64,000 bases of DNA, from NCBI RefSeq assembly GCF_048128805.1, contig NC_136000.1, forward strand, positions 14,292,854 to 14,356,853, given 5' to 3'. The position numbers and the translations under genes are program-made. Below, piece after piece: positions 37,677-51,084 of this stretch. Every line of letters begins with the position of its first letter. Position 1 is the first letter of the stretch. The DNA is from Centroberyx gerrardi. Its lineage: Eukaryota > Chordata > Actinopteri > Beryciformes > Berycidae. A model generated the notes under the pieces. It saw only the letters and a list, made by a program, of their open reading frames with translations. It was not told where the DNA came from and searched no databases.

Positions 37677-38050
37677 CTGTCCAATGTTAACTTCCAATTC
37701 CGGTATAAATCACGCTTGGAGTTCAAAATCTTCTAAAACAAGTTTAATGGTCGAAAAAACTAGTGTCCTCGTATGTTGTGGATCCTTTTACATGACTTTT
37801 GGAGACCGCGGCGGCACTGATGATGGGCGGTGGAGGGAACATTTTTCTCCCGGTGAGATGCTGTGCAGTCCGACGGCGCTTTTCCTCTCCAGCGAGTGTG
37901 AGATCCGCTGCGCGCTCCCGCAGCCGCGGAGCAAGAGGGGGGGATTGTGAACGCGCAGCCTCTCCCATCTCGCTCCTCAGTATTAAAGATACAGAAGCTC
38001 CGGGTCCTCCACCCTCAAAGACAATTCATAATTTAGAATCTGATGTTTAA
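37677..38050 (-). promoter_or_regulatory. islr2: islr2 5' UTR exon and CpG-rich promoter
   Basis: The sequence upstream of the inferred leader donor becomes GC- and CpG-rich, especially 37805-37945, in contrast with its AT-rich surroundings. This fits a non-coding first exon and a CpG-type promoter. The exact transcription start cannot be seen. Confidence 0.5.
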
Positions 38051-38850
38051 TTTATTACTCCGTCGACCCAAGCCTAATCTTTGACCTCATTGGGTCTGGT
38101 AGCCCATTGTCTTTAATGCTGAAGAGACTCAGCCGAGAGTTTTCAAACGCGGTGAAACAGATTTTAAGTTTAGATGTCTGAGTAGCATCAGTCAGGCCAG
38201 ACAGGCAGTCGGGCACAGTGTCCAGCAGTGCTTCATTATTTGCATTTGATCCAAAATGAAAGAAATTAAAGACTGAATTAAATAGAAGTCAACGAGAGAA
38301 AATCTTCAAGTCCTTGAGCCATTGGCTGAACATTTCGGATATGGTTTCAGTCATCCCGAGTCTCGACATTTGATTACAACACATCAGGATTGTGTGAATC
38401 TGAATATTCTGCTTTACACCAAAGACACCGAATTAATTAATTTGGTGGCTTAGCCTATAAGAATATGTTATAGCTACAAGTGGCAGAGACAGCTGAGGGA
38501 AACAGCTGAAGGTTGAACCGTGATGAACAAAGGACGACAAATGTGTTACTCTTAACAAGCTTAATTAATTTGATTTTTAAAATGCTTTTATTTCCCTGGT
38601 TGTTTGTAATAAATATATACCGTTAATTAAGTCATTTAATGAATCACAATTAGGCTTTATATCTTTTAAATGAACATCAGTAATCATTCTTGTTCCTTAA
38701 AGGTTTAAGTCATATGGATTAGAATTGGTATTCGTCTTATAATGTTAATATTAGTGTTAGAACCGGGGTGCTTTTGAGATTGAGACTTGTGTTTCATAAT
38801 GCTTGATTTTCTATTCAAATACTGCCATCCTCTGGTAGGCCTGTTAAGCA

Positions 38851-38935
<85 letters not shown>
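38851..38935. repeat. CT microsatellite
   Basis: About 38 CT units with one interruption, ending in a short GT run. Confidence 0.95.
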
Positions 38936-39102
38936 CTCCGTCTTAACGTAGGCTATTTGTTTTTAAAGGCATGATTCCTGATTCATGTAAGCGCTTTAAA
39001 AATAGAAAATCTAAGAAGTCCTCTTAGATGAGAGTGACCCCTGCTGTCCAGAGACTGTAATTACAGACAGAATCTGTAACTGTTTTGACACACGCTTGTA
39101 GG

Positions 39103-39103
<1 letters not shown>

Positions 39104-39153
<50 letters not shown>
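39104..39153. repeat. AT microsatellite
   Basis: About 25 uninterrupted TA units, directly next to the left arm of the foldback repeat. Confidence 0.95.
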
Positions 39154-39157
<4 letters not shown>

Positions 39158-39632
39158 CCTGTGTTCTGTTGTGCTGTACATTAAATAAAGTACCAATGTA
39201 TCATATAGACTTTGATATTTTTTGGTTTACTATTCTAAATATTTGATTTAAACATAACAAAAAATAACTACATAGAGATTAGAGTAGTTTTTTTTTTCAA
39301 TCGAGAGAGAAATGTGACCCCAGCCAAGAACCCATGACTCATTAAAATATACTAATAGTTTCATAATATAATAATGGTTTGAGTTTTTTTTATTTTTTAA
39401 TAGCACATTTTATTTTGGCTTCCTTCCAATGATCTTTCCTTTTCTTTCCTTTCAGTCATGGGGTCTTGGCTGGGGTCACATTTCCCTCTAGATTGAAAAA
39501 AAAAACTACTCTAATCTCTATGTAGCTATTATTATTATTATTTAGAATAGTAAACCAAAAATATCAAAGTCTATATGATACATTGGCACCTTATTTAATA
39601 TACAGCACAACAACACAACACAGGATTTTTTT
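39154..39632. mobile_element. Long inverted repeat (foldback or MITE-like element)
   Basis: The left arm (39154-39340) and right arm (39455-39632) are near-perfect reverse complements, about 180 bases each, around a spacer of roughly 115 bases. Matching landmarks are AAATCCTGTGTT with AACACAGGATTT, CAATGTATCATATAGAC with GTCTATATGATACATTG, and GTGACCCCAGCCAAG with CTTGGCTGGGGTCAC. It has no open frame. The form fits a foldback transposon or palindromic MITE, or a local inverted duplication. The outer left boundary abuts a TA repeat, so target-site duplications cannot be judged. Confidence 0.85.
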
Positions 39633-42521
39633 AAAAATAATTTGGAAAGCAACATAACAGGAAAAGCAATGCTAAAGTTAGTGCTGCAGACTCCTATCTA
39701 AAAACCTTGTGGGCTCAAGGTCTGATGCGCTGGTATCAGAGCCCGGTGGGGCAGGAAGAAGCTCATGGTCACCGTATCAGACAGCTGAGACTAGACTACA
39801 TGTAAACTGACTCACAGTGGCGCCGTCCAGACTTGGCCCTCAGTGCTGTTGATAGTGAGAAAGTCGGGTTCCTGAAACACCAAAAGTGCTTCTTAAATTA
39901 GACCTGAAGAAAAAGCTATTGATATTGCCGAGCATAATGGACGGGGGTATTTTAGGTTAAACCACAAGGCCGCCATGAGACCTTAGTTAACACGTTTTTG
40001 GTTTTATCCTTCAACACTCATTTCACTTGCTGAGCAGACTAGGGCTTTGATGTAATGTAACTCCAACATGACTAAGCAGGGTGACGGGGGCAAATGAGTC
40101 ATGGAAGATACACACAGGATAACCACACATAGAATCATCATCCACTTTTTTTTTTTATCACTATCTGAACTGTAGGCTGCTATTAACCTTCTTAGCAGAC
40201 CACAGAATCAGGCCACTTAGGGGTAGGAAGCGAGTCGTCGGGTGCTGTGTCGTGTCAGCTCCGGCTTAAGGCTGAGACACCATGATCTGCATTAAAGTGA
40301 CCTGAGGACAAGACATGTGGGAGGGCCTCCGGCGGTCATGACACTGCTGGGAGACTGACGGGACGGGCACAGACTGTTTAAAACAGCATGCAGAATCTAC
40401 TCTTCCTTTACTGTAATGGAGCCATAGTGCAGCACAAGCAAAGTCTGTTTTCTATCTGCAGGCTGAAACAAATAAATGAAAAAAAAAAAAAAAAGGAAGG
40501 GTGTGTGGTGTTGGGTGGGGTATGGGGGGTGGACATGTTTCACTTCTTAGATAAATCATTGTAATGTTGTATTTTGCTGCTTTTTTTCCACTGCCCTTAA
40601 GGTTTGGTCGAGGAAGTACCACTAAAAACGACCCAACCCGAAATAAACAAAGGACAGACATAGCAACAGGATGTTTTTGCCACAGACATGTGAGAGCTAA
40701 CAAAGCTAGATGGTGGACTTATACTTCACTAACACAGACCATGATGCACCAGTGCATTTTGTGACAGGTTGCTGAGTTCAGTAGTGTTCAATATCTGAAG
40801 AAAGGGGCTCAAATTCTGCTGTGTGGTTCAGATGTCAGTGCTTTCACATTAGTGGTGTAAATTGAATATTCAGGAATTACTTGGAGCTTCAAAATCACAA
40901 CTAGTTCATCTGAAGGAAAGTTGGCCTGTATTGAAAATCTCCCGAGAATCCAATATTTCCACCCAACTGATACTGAAGCTACGGCAAAATTGATTCCTGT
41001 ACTCTGAAGTTTTCTCCAGAATAAGATGTTGTCACTTAGTTGGTGTAAAGAGAGATCATGAAGAGTGTTGAGTCAGTGTATGGTTAATAAAAGAACTGTT
41101 TAATTCATCTCTGGCTTCGTAAGTCTCTTTCAATTTGGTAAAGCATTGGTCAAGCAAAAATATACGTATATGCAATAGATAACAAATCATACTGTAGGAA
41201 TATCAAAATACATTTCCAGTTTGGAAAATAAATACTTGAGTAAGAAAAAACGGTGATTAACAGTGAAACCTCAGGACTTTACACAAGTTGATTAAATAAG
41301 CTAGGATCGTACCATAAAAAATCATCATATAAATATCTTTAATTTAGTCGTTTTTAAAACGTTTGAAAAGATCAGTGCTTGTTTAATACAAATAAGCTAT
41401 TGTATAGCCAGCAGAGATTAACTTTTGACAGTTAACTGTAGTAAACTCTATCACTCACAAAAACAGGCTACTTCAAGGCTTGCAGGGCAAAAGTGTGCAC
41501 ACATTTCAAATTTAAACACAAAGTCAGCATTTTTCATCTTTACTAACCATCGGCAATCTATTCTACTTAAAACACAACTCATGACTAAAGCATCATTCCT
41601 GAGAAATATTGGTATTGCAGATGTGTTTTGTTGACTTCAATTTCCTTCATTTGGGTCAACATGATCAAACATGTTTATGTGATGTTTATGTGTTGTTACA
41701 CTGAAATGTTTGGCCAAAACTCAAACATGCGTGCCATGTTTTTAGATGTTAGATATTGCCTATTTTGCAGCAAAACATGTTTTCCCAAACTCCTTTCTGG
41801 GTACTGACTGTTATGGCACTAGGCCAGTTATAACAGGACATGGAAATGACATAAGTGACCACTCCTTCCTTGTGTTTTTACTCCACCCTTCCCTAAACAT
41901 TCTGATACCATCTATGTTATGTGGGGACTGGGGTGGGTTCACACTCTCCTAACCTCTATGGACCAAACACCCAGTTTCCAAATGACCAAGAGCTGGCTTC
42001 AACATACTGTATTCATGCTGTATAACTTCAAAACACTCAAACTCAAAACTCTCAAACTTACTTACTATATGTTGGTGGTTCTCTGTCCGAAAGCGATCTC
42101 ATTCACAATCTCACCGTTTTGACCTGGTTTGAGCACTCAAATACAGACCGGGCCTTGTTGGTAAAAGCTCTTTTTGCGATGATTAATAATTCTAACTTTC
42201 TCTCCTCGTCTCTAAAGGAAGTCAGGCAGGACACGTAAAGTCACGAGCGCCACATCAGCTAATCGTCAGCTGATCCCAACGAAGACCAATCAAACGAGGC
42301 TGTCCAGTTAAGCGGTCAGTTCCTCTTTCCTCGCTGCCTCACGCTGCTGCTGACTGGCTGTACTGCTCTCTCCCTCCACCGCCCCAGCCTCCTCCTCCTG
42401 TTCTGGGTCCTTATTAATCAACTACACTTGCGATGACATGTTTCTGTGGGCTTGTCTCTTTGAGATGTTTATTCCATATCTCGATGATAAGTGTCAGCTG
42501 GGTTCTGTTCTGTATATCCCT

Positions 42522-42541
42522 GGGGGGGGGGGGGGGGGGGG
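42522..42541 (+). repeat. G20 homopolymer
   Basis: Twenty consecutive G residues downstream of sema7a. Long G runs can form quadruplexes and are often mis-sized in assemblies. Confidence 0.9.
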
Positions 42542-42934
42542 TGTTTGATTTTCTCTCCCCGCTGAATCTTTAGCATGCTGCTTGGATTCGTACGGGGAGC
42601 AGCTTAGAGAGCAGAACCTGTCCCGCCAAATACAGCTGTATAACCATTCCTACAATAATGGTTTGGACTTCATAACAATAGTGTTCCCGACCGAACTGCT
42701 CGAGCTGCAGGCTTCTCTGATCTCAGGGTGGGCTTCCTCTGCTGCTGCCCATGTCCTGTCCCTGAATAGCACTTGCAAGGACAAAGGGCCTGAAAAACGT
42801 GACTTTTGGTTTCCCTCAAACTTTCGTTTTGCCTCAGGCCCTCAGGAATAACGCAGTTAATGAGGTGAAATGCAACAGAGAGACTTTACAGAGAGAAAGG
42901 AATGGAAAGTGCCATGGTTTCGATAGGTCGGATT

Positions 42935-45900
42935 CTATTTGAAAAGCTCCAACACAATAGCTACAGCAGCTACAGTCCTGACCCACGCCACCTGCATCAG
43001 AAACGCTGCTGCATTGTGACTGCTGTCAATGTCGACGTTCCTGTTAATGTCTCTGTTTGTCTCCAGGATAGTTTGCTTAGTGAGATGATATTCTTTCAGC
43101 ACTTTGGTGTAGTCTCTCTCCTTGGATACACACTTGTAGTCCCCATAGCTCTCCTCTGCCATGGCAGGGATCAGGTGCAGACAGTTGGACTGCATTTGCA
43201 GACAAGGCTTGCTCTGGCCTCGGTGGACCCATGTGTAGACGGCGTGGTAAGAGTCTATAGGACAGGACAGATAGAAAGGGACTTCCAGGGGGACAGAGTG
43301 AACCGTCCTCAAGTCCACAGGTGAGGCTGAATGGGTCTCCCGTTTGGTCCTGTTCAGTTTCTTTGGTTCTAGGGGGAAAGAAGAGAATGAAATGGAGATG
43401 TGACAAAGTGATCTGAATGTTTTGCTCGTGTGTAATATGAATATGCTGATACACTATAGGGTCATCATAATTTACCTTCTACCTCTCTAGGGCACACAGT
43501 TGTTTGTCCTCCAATGATATTTTGAATGCCCCCTCTGTGAACAAAAACAACAGTTTTTAAAACCCAACCAAGTAAGGTTTCAGTTTTATCACTGTGTCAC
43601 ATGCTAATGATAAGAAAATGGTGACTTTTGATGCTACAAACAGCCCCAGTAATCTGCTTTAATTTGGGGAAAAGCTTTGGAGTTTACTGAGTTACTCAAC
43701 ATTTCTTTGTTAATCAATCAGTTAGGCAGGTAGGTGATACTCTAAAGGTAAAAGTGAACAACAGCATAAATTCATAGGAGCTACAGAACCTGTGATCGAT
43801 TTAGTGAACAGCCTATGGATAGAATTTTTAAAAGGCACATATCCTTCTTTGTATGAACACAGTCCAAACAGACACTGTGTAACTTACGGGACAGTCGGGG
43901 TGCATCCAAACTGGGTCCAGGCACAGTACGGGTCACGGGCCAGAACACAGTCTGCACAGGACTTGTTATAATCTTGACACCTCTGGAGGTCCACGCTCGA
44001 GATTTGCTCCGAGAAACCCACTATTAACTTTCTCTGACCACAAGAGGAAGAAGGAAAATAAAAAAAATCAAATTTAACAATCACAATTCAAGCACTTACT
44101 ATGATTTCACATCAAAACGTCACTATTTTTTAAATGTTTTTTCACTTCTAAGCAGTGGCTGACAAAACACCACTGACGATGCTGCAGTGTTCAGTGTATA
44201 ACCTTTATAAATGGCACTTTGGATGAGCAGTACCTTTTTGGAGTCAAGTTTCATTGATTGTATGGCTGAACTGTTGGAGAGTTGAGTCTCAGAGATGATG
44301 AAAGGGTCAGAGCCGGCCTCTAAGACTTTATGGATCTTTCCAGAGTCTGTTAGAAGAGCACACAAAGAGCAATTCAAGGTTGCATCTGAGAGCCAAAATG
44401 TTTTTTGTGTGACAGAATTGATGGGCTAAATATTTTTAGCACCCATTGTTTAGTGGTGATTATAGACAATAGATGTTTACAAGCCAAATTAACAGGGAAA
44501 TGTGCAAAAAAACATCAACAACAGTGCAAGCTTTCAGACTAAAATAGCACATTGTGGCGGGTTTGTAATTTCCATAACCATAACATACCAGTAGCAAGGA
44601 GCAGGATGTTGTACACGTGCTGGTCTGCAGCCTGCACTCTGTCCACAGCGATCTTGGTGTAGTTGCTGTTGCTTACATAGAACGGAGCGAGATGGTGAAC
44701 TGAGCGGACCCACTCACTCATTTCTGGGTGGTCCTTCACTACGCTCACAGTGGCCAATGGCACACTTCTGCTGTTTTTCATACACTGGAAGACACATGAA
44801 CACAGACTGGTTTTCACTCAAAACATACTGTAGGTATCCAGTTACTCAAACAGTGCGGGAACGTAAATATTACAGTTTAACTCTAAAGTGGGAACATAAA
44901 CTGTATACTATTAGGCTACTCTGAGTGAGCAATTCTAAATGTTTCAGTACTGGTATACAAAACCGAAAGATCTTTAAGTTGTATAAAAACAACCTATAAA
45001 TGTTTCCTCAAGCCATAAAAGCTGAATCTGTGAAAGGCAATGCTTTCAACAAGACATGGCAACAGAGCAGCATGATGATCTGCAGCCCAGCTCCTTAAAG
45101 GAAGAGCTGAAGAAGTTGTAATGACTGCAACATTTGTCAGCAGGAATAAAGCCTAAGCCTCTGTGGAGAGAAATATCTTTACACACATTCTAACTTTTTG
45201 TACCCCTTAAGTTCCTCAACTACGGACTGACCTTGAATAAACATTGTGCAGAAAACCACAATATGTCAGACTAGAGATGGAAACACTGAGCCAAAATTGA
45301 TTTGTTTTATGCAGTCGCTGGGATACAGATGTTCTCATCAAGCAGAGACACATTTTCCGCATTTCCACCCATATTTACAATTCTTTTCCAGTTGTTATTT
45401 TGGACCACCCTTCTAACTCTGTCACATGTGATACAGATTCTCCACAATAAATCTGGCTGAACTAAAGTAATAAAATAAAAACCCAAAAGAGGAAGTTCTT
45501 TGTCAGATGCTATGTAAAGATACACAACAACAAAGTAAAAAATCCTTACAGTTCCTGGCCTCGGGTTGGGAATGTCTTTATTGTAGCCCTTGAAGGTCGA
45601 TTTCTCAAATATTTCATCAATCTTTGCAATGGAATAGATGCAAACTGCTGTGGAGTTCCTAGAAGAGGAGTGAGATAACAGGTCAGCACAGCATTTTCCA
45701 TAACTGCCATCACAACTACAGTGTTTATCTCTGTTTATTAGCTAGGAATGCAGGCTAACTGGTATCAAGCATGAAAAACTGGACCCATGGATAAGAGGGA
45801 AAATGGAATGTTCACAAGTTGAACTACTTCCTCAGGAAGTTTACCAATTCAGATTGGCCAAGTGGCCAATCCACTCCCCTTGGCACTTGTTTGTTATTTA

Positions 45901-48900
45901 CTAAGGCAATATGGGCATTAAGTTTACAGTAAACTGGTGGAACCTAATCCTAGACCAGTGGTACTTGTGTTTCCAGAGGCAAGAGCTTTAGCCACTGACT
46001 ACATAATTTCTTTGAAACTGATTTTAGAATGTTTTTAAATGTTTTTATTCTTGGAAGAAATGCTGGGCTTTTAATTTCCAGTGAGAGTCAAGTGGAATGT
46101 AAAGTATAACTCTGTAAGTGTGTTGCTCATGTTGATGCTCGGCTGCTGATAATACAGGAAGGGAAAGTGTCTAACCAGCTGCTTGTGAAAAGAGCGTAGA
46201 CTCTGGTGTCATGCCAGTCCTCAGCGTGCAGCACATAGACGTCTTGAAGACGGTTAAAATAGAGCGACTCCTCAGGAAACCCACACACAAGCCGGGCCTT
46301 GAGGAAAGACGTCCACATGTTCTGGAAGAACCTTTTTGACCCGCCCTCATCCACCTGCACAGTGATATTAATAAATGAAACTTGAGAAAGCTGTGAAAGG
46401 TCAATCTTCCACTTCTCATACAAACTGACAGTCAGCAATTCTGAGCAATTGGATTAGCCTGGTAAGACCTGATCAGGATGGTCTTACCAGGCTACAATTG
46501 GATAGGATCAACATTACATGTGAAAATCTGGAACAAAACATCTAACAACTTTTAAGGCAGGTCTTGGTATGCACAGACGGCTCAGAGTATTGTTACCAGA
46601 TGATGTCAAATAACAAACATAGCAAGGCTGTTAAAACGCCTTCAGAAGAAATGTTATTTCAACTAAATAAATAGGTAATTTGCTATGTTAGCTGTTCAAA
46701 AGACTATGGGAGGTCTGCTCTGTTAGTACAGGTGGTAGGAATGGAACCACACTGCAAGGCTGAGCTGCTAAATTGAACTTGGCCTGGATAAATGCTAGAG
46801 TTGCATGTTACCTTGTAGCCTGGTATTATGTTCACATCACCTAAGGATATCAATTTACCTGCTTCATTTCCCGTCTCCTTTTATTTTTCAGCACAAGCTA
46901 ATAAATAATTCATTTCCAACTAGGTAGTCATGTTATTTTAACCCATGATGACAAACTGAACCCTCAGTATGAGCATATCAAAAACACATGCAGTAAACAA
47001 TAAAGTCTACTGTCTACAAGACATAAAAGCACAGATGAATGGTGGTTGACCTTAAAGACTGTTGTAGGAGGTTATATTTAACACCAGTTTGACAGATAAA
47101 TGATGACAACTCATCTCTTGACTTCCCTTGTCTTGTAAATCCAGGAAATGTTACAATAGGAGAAACACGCACAAAGGACACATCAGATAGACACTGACTC
47201 TGCTGACAGCAGGAAAACCGGCCTCAATTTCAGTTTAACTTCAGAAACTGAAGTGGACAGCAGGAATGAAAAGTAATGGTGTGTGAAAATATCATGCAAA
47301 GCTGCACTATTGTATTTCACTGACCTGATGCATATTTTAGCGTGTCCTAAATGTGAAATTAAATAAATACTAAGTAGATTGTAATGTTTTTAATCAAAAG
47401 ATTTTTTTGAGGTGTGAAGTACATTCTTCTTTTGTTGGATTTTTCCTTTTTCCATACCTGTGTAACACCCTCAGGATAATAGTATACTACCAAATCCTAT
47501 ATTAGTTCAAGATCTATTGAATGGTATATTTCATAGCTTTCAGAATTTTTTATATTTCATTAAAAGAAACAGATTTGTGTTAAATTTCAAAAGGATTGCC
47601 TGTTTAATACAATGAAAATCTATGGCCTTTTATACTCAAATGTATGAAATTTTGACATTTCACATTAACTTCCTAATAACTACAAATGCTCTTTTTTTAT
47701 ATGATTTACCTACTCCATATGAGAAGAACTGACCTTCCATGTTACTTTGGACTGCTATTAGCCAGACTACTTAAGCTGACCTAAGGAGACAAATCTTTTG
47801 TTAGGGGATTTCACACTCCAGTAAGGTGAGAACTTCCTCCTGACGTCAATGATTCCACTCCAGTTTCAGTATACCTTGCAAACTCTGGCCACACGGGAAA
47901 TCCAAGGCTCGGCTTCAGGACTGTTGTCAGAGTTCTTCTCGCGAAAAAACACGTAGATCTTCTCATTATCGGGGTCTTCCTTCTGCCTTACCCAGGATGC
48001 AGAGATGAATGTGGGCTCTGTGGGAAGAGTGGGGGGGGGGGGGGATGTTTACTGAACCAAGCTCCAAACTGTTCCTTTATTTACAGTACAGCTTGGTGCC
48101 TGCAAACGATACGTGACGCAGCAACCTTGGCATGGGACAGAAAGCTAAATTGGGCAATCAATCTGTACTGTGGCACAGACATAACAGTCTGGGAGAAGGG
48201 TGAGACAGCTTCAAGACAAACTGCCCAGATACAGATCCAATAATACTGACCATGTGCATCATGTGCATGCCATTTAAACAGCAATATTCATTCTACATTA
48301 ACAAACTCCAGTGAGGTTTACTGACCTGAAACCCACTTGTCATACATCCAGACACTGGTTCTACTGCCGACTTTCCTCCTGAATTGTAATGAACTTCCAT
48401 CACTATCCAAAGGCGCAGCTGCATACAAGTCCCCCTCTAAAAATAGAGAGAACAGAGCAACATCACATGAAAAGAAGCACAGATGTTCAATTATTTAGCA
48501 TATTTCTGTGAAAATGCACTGGCTTGCTGGCTCTGCTACACGACTTGATTCGGTTACATAAGTGTGCCAGCACAACCCTGAATCAAATTTTTTGAAAAAC
48601 TAGAAAACATGGTCTGTGGTTATGCGAGCAGCTATATTTTACATACCTACTGTGAGAGACAGTGAGTTCTGTGTGTAAACATGCGGAGATATGCCAATCC
48701 CTTCGTAACTCTCCACTATCTCACGTGATTGATTGTTCACCTGAGAATACTATAGAATGAACAGTAAACACTTATTACACTGAAGATCAAAGGGAAAACA
48801 TGAAAGGTTTGATGAGGAAAACAATAATGAATCACACAAGAAGCATACTGTGACAGAGAGAGTCTAGACATACAGTATTTGATGGCAAAAAAAAAGCCCA

Positions 48901-51084
48901 ACCACAGTCCCAAAAAACATCAACACCCAAGTTGCTTAATTGTAGCTAGGGCAGTTTAATCAGACAACTAAACAACCACATCCTGTAATGAGCCCTTAGC
49001 TGTGATTGCCAGTATGATGAATATGCCACCACAAGTCAGTGTGGAGGAAAATGGCAGTCACATGTAAGACAGATGTCACATTAAGTGTAACACATATTTT
49101 ATAATGTGTGCAAGACATTTGTGAAAACTCACCAGCTTCCAACACTGTGGCTTGTGTCTGTTTGTTCCACAGACAAACAAGCTGTCCTGGAACTTCTCAA
49201 TGGCAGTGATGACATTTTCACAGGGGCCCTGCAATACAGAGTCTGTTATCCTGCTTCTATAGTTTGTCATTTAGAAATCCCATTAATGAGCAAATTTGCG
49301 GACCGGTCGTCATCATTTTCCATTCACCAACCTCTAGGCACTCCTGACCGCCCGTTGTTTTCAGTGGGAACTCCTGCAGAAGACATAATTGGGTAAAGAA
49401 ATCAACCACATTTCCAGTTTTCACCCAAATCAGGATAATCTGATGGATAGTTTTAAATGATCAATTTGGAATAAAAGAATGAATATTTTCTAGAGTCCAT
49501 ATCATTTGCTAACCAACGTGGAATGTTGCACTTTATCTCTGCCCAGAACCCCAGAGTTTTTGGACATTACATGACATTTTTGAAATAGTTGGATCAAAAT
49601 GAAGAAGCAGAAAACCACTTTTCAGGTTTTCTTTTTCAGGACCGACAAAATTCTTTGGTCAATCCAGATAATGTATTCTGCTCAAATAGCTTTAGCTGTT
49701 TCTAGCACAGCCTGGTTTGTGTTAGTGAAGATCCACGACTGTCTCATGTTGTCAGAAGCAAGAGGGTAAAGTTTGTCCATAACTTCTTGGAAAACAATTG
49801 AGATGCAGCTCAGGGGGCCTTTACTCATTATTTCTAAATAGAAAAGTTTGGAATTTATTACTGATGAAAATGGCTGACTTCTGCTAATTTTCTGGAATAT
49901 TAAATTATGGAAACTCTAGTATATTATGTGTCCCCATCGTCTGTGTGTGTCTTTTGTTCACCAGTTGTTCATCATCAGTTCCAGACATGAAAGTCATCAG
50001 CTGGCATTGAAAGGCCGTGCCTGTCAGTGGGTATTTAAGTGCCACTGCCACAGTAGCTTTATCCCAGACAACCCATTGTATTTAACACAATAGTGTGACC
50101 GCCATCTGCTACAGTACAGCTACTTATTGTCAGAGCGGCTGCATTACAAACTGCATTGGCAGACACATGAACCACACAAAAATCAAGCCAGAAGCACATC
50201 AATAACCCCAAGCTAAGAGGTATACTAAAAGGAATATCAAGTGCATGACAAAGCACTGCAGTTAATAACATAAACAATATAAAGAGAATAAAAACAGGTG
50301 TTCAAAATCTAACACAGTTCTCCCAAAAGACCTACCTCTATAATACGATTGTTATCCACATCAACTTTTATCACAAAGTCAGTCCCTCCAACATACAGTT
50401 CATTTGAATCATCATGATGAAAGAAGACTGTGTGGTTCTGATGGACAGCGTATTCTAGTCGACCATTGATGATGTCTGGAAAAAGGAAGGGTCAGCCTAT
50501 TAGTACCAATAGTCACCAAGGTTACAAGATGAAGTGAAGTGAATAGCAAAGTAGTAAATGGGACAGTGACATATTTCCAGACGCATAAAGGTCTAAAACA
50601 TGATGATAGTCAAGGATAAACTGAACAGTGGCAATAATTGTAGTGTGTGTGAACAGCAAATATTGCATTTCTACTGTATTGTCAGTGTGAGCTGGTAATT
50701 TACTTTGGAAAGTAGTGTTATATAGAGAATATCAGATTCTGATTCTCCTGGGTCATTTAGCGTGAACTGGATCTCAGAGGACTCAGGAGGATTTAAGCAG
50801 AGGATTTTAACACTGTAATAGTCTTATTGCTCTTTGCTAGATTACCTTTGCTATGTTTGCTCACATATTAGTTATTTGATTCACTGATGATTTTTAAATA
50901 ACCTACAACCCATTGCAAGATAGGTTAACGTTAGATTAATAGAGAAATGACAAGCCAAAATCTTACCTTGGCTCAGGATAAGTCTAGGTATATCTTTCAA
51001 TCCAAGATTTGGTATGTCTCTCAATCCAAGACTAAGCACTAATTGAAAATCCCAAGCAAACCAAAGATAAATTAAAAGAAACAT
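42935..51084 (-). CDS. sema7a: sema7a, GPI-anchored semaphorin 7A
   Basis: Thirteen coding exons in transcript order join in phase to 648 residues (human SEMA7A has 666): 51084-50967, 50475-50336, 49228-49133, 48749-48647, 48436-48326, 48017-47875, 46354-46176, 45658-45550, 44784-44589, 44346-44234, 44033-43888, 43534-43476, 43368-42935. Order: hydrophobic signal peptide (MFLLIYLWFAWDF), sema domain (YVGGTDFVIKVD, SLFVCGTNRHKPQCW, SWVRQKEDPDNEKIYVFFRE, FLKARLVCG, DVYVLHAEDW), PSI domain (RCQDYNKSCADCVLARDPYC), GGIQNIIGGQT linker, one Ig-like domain (LSCPIDSYHAVYTWV to GDYKCVSKE), and a C-terminal hydrophobic segment (AVAIVLELFK) with no cytosolic tail, as expected for a GPI signal. Semaphorin 7A acts at the cell surface through integrin beta1 and plexin C1 in axon growth and immune cells. 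No RGD tripeptide is present. Exon 1 contains an internal 24-nt duplication. Confidence 0.96.
46455..46494. repeat. 15-bp perfect inverted repeat, 10-base loop
   Basis: TAGCCTGGTAAGACC and GGTCTTACCAGGCTA surround TGATCAGGAT. It lies in the sema7a intron between the sixth and seventh coding exons, about 100 bases upstream of the seventh. Confidence 0.9.

Larger units (their letters stand above)
38051..42934. other. Gene-free region between islr2 and sema7a promoter/3' end
   Basis: No coding exon was recognised. It contains CT and AT microsatellites, the foldback repeat (39154-39632) and a G20 run (42522-42541). Near the right end it should contain the sema7a 3' UTR: on the minus strand an AATAAA lies at 42468-42473, about 460 bases after the sema7a stop. 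In human, CYP11A1 lies beside SEMA7A; nothing like a cytochrome P450 is visible here. Confidence 0.6.

Noticed and set aside
42582-42851. 89-codon plus-strand frame downstream of sema7a
   Set aside because: It starts at TTG rather than ATG, matches no family, and overlaps the likely sema7a 3' UTR.
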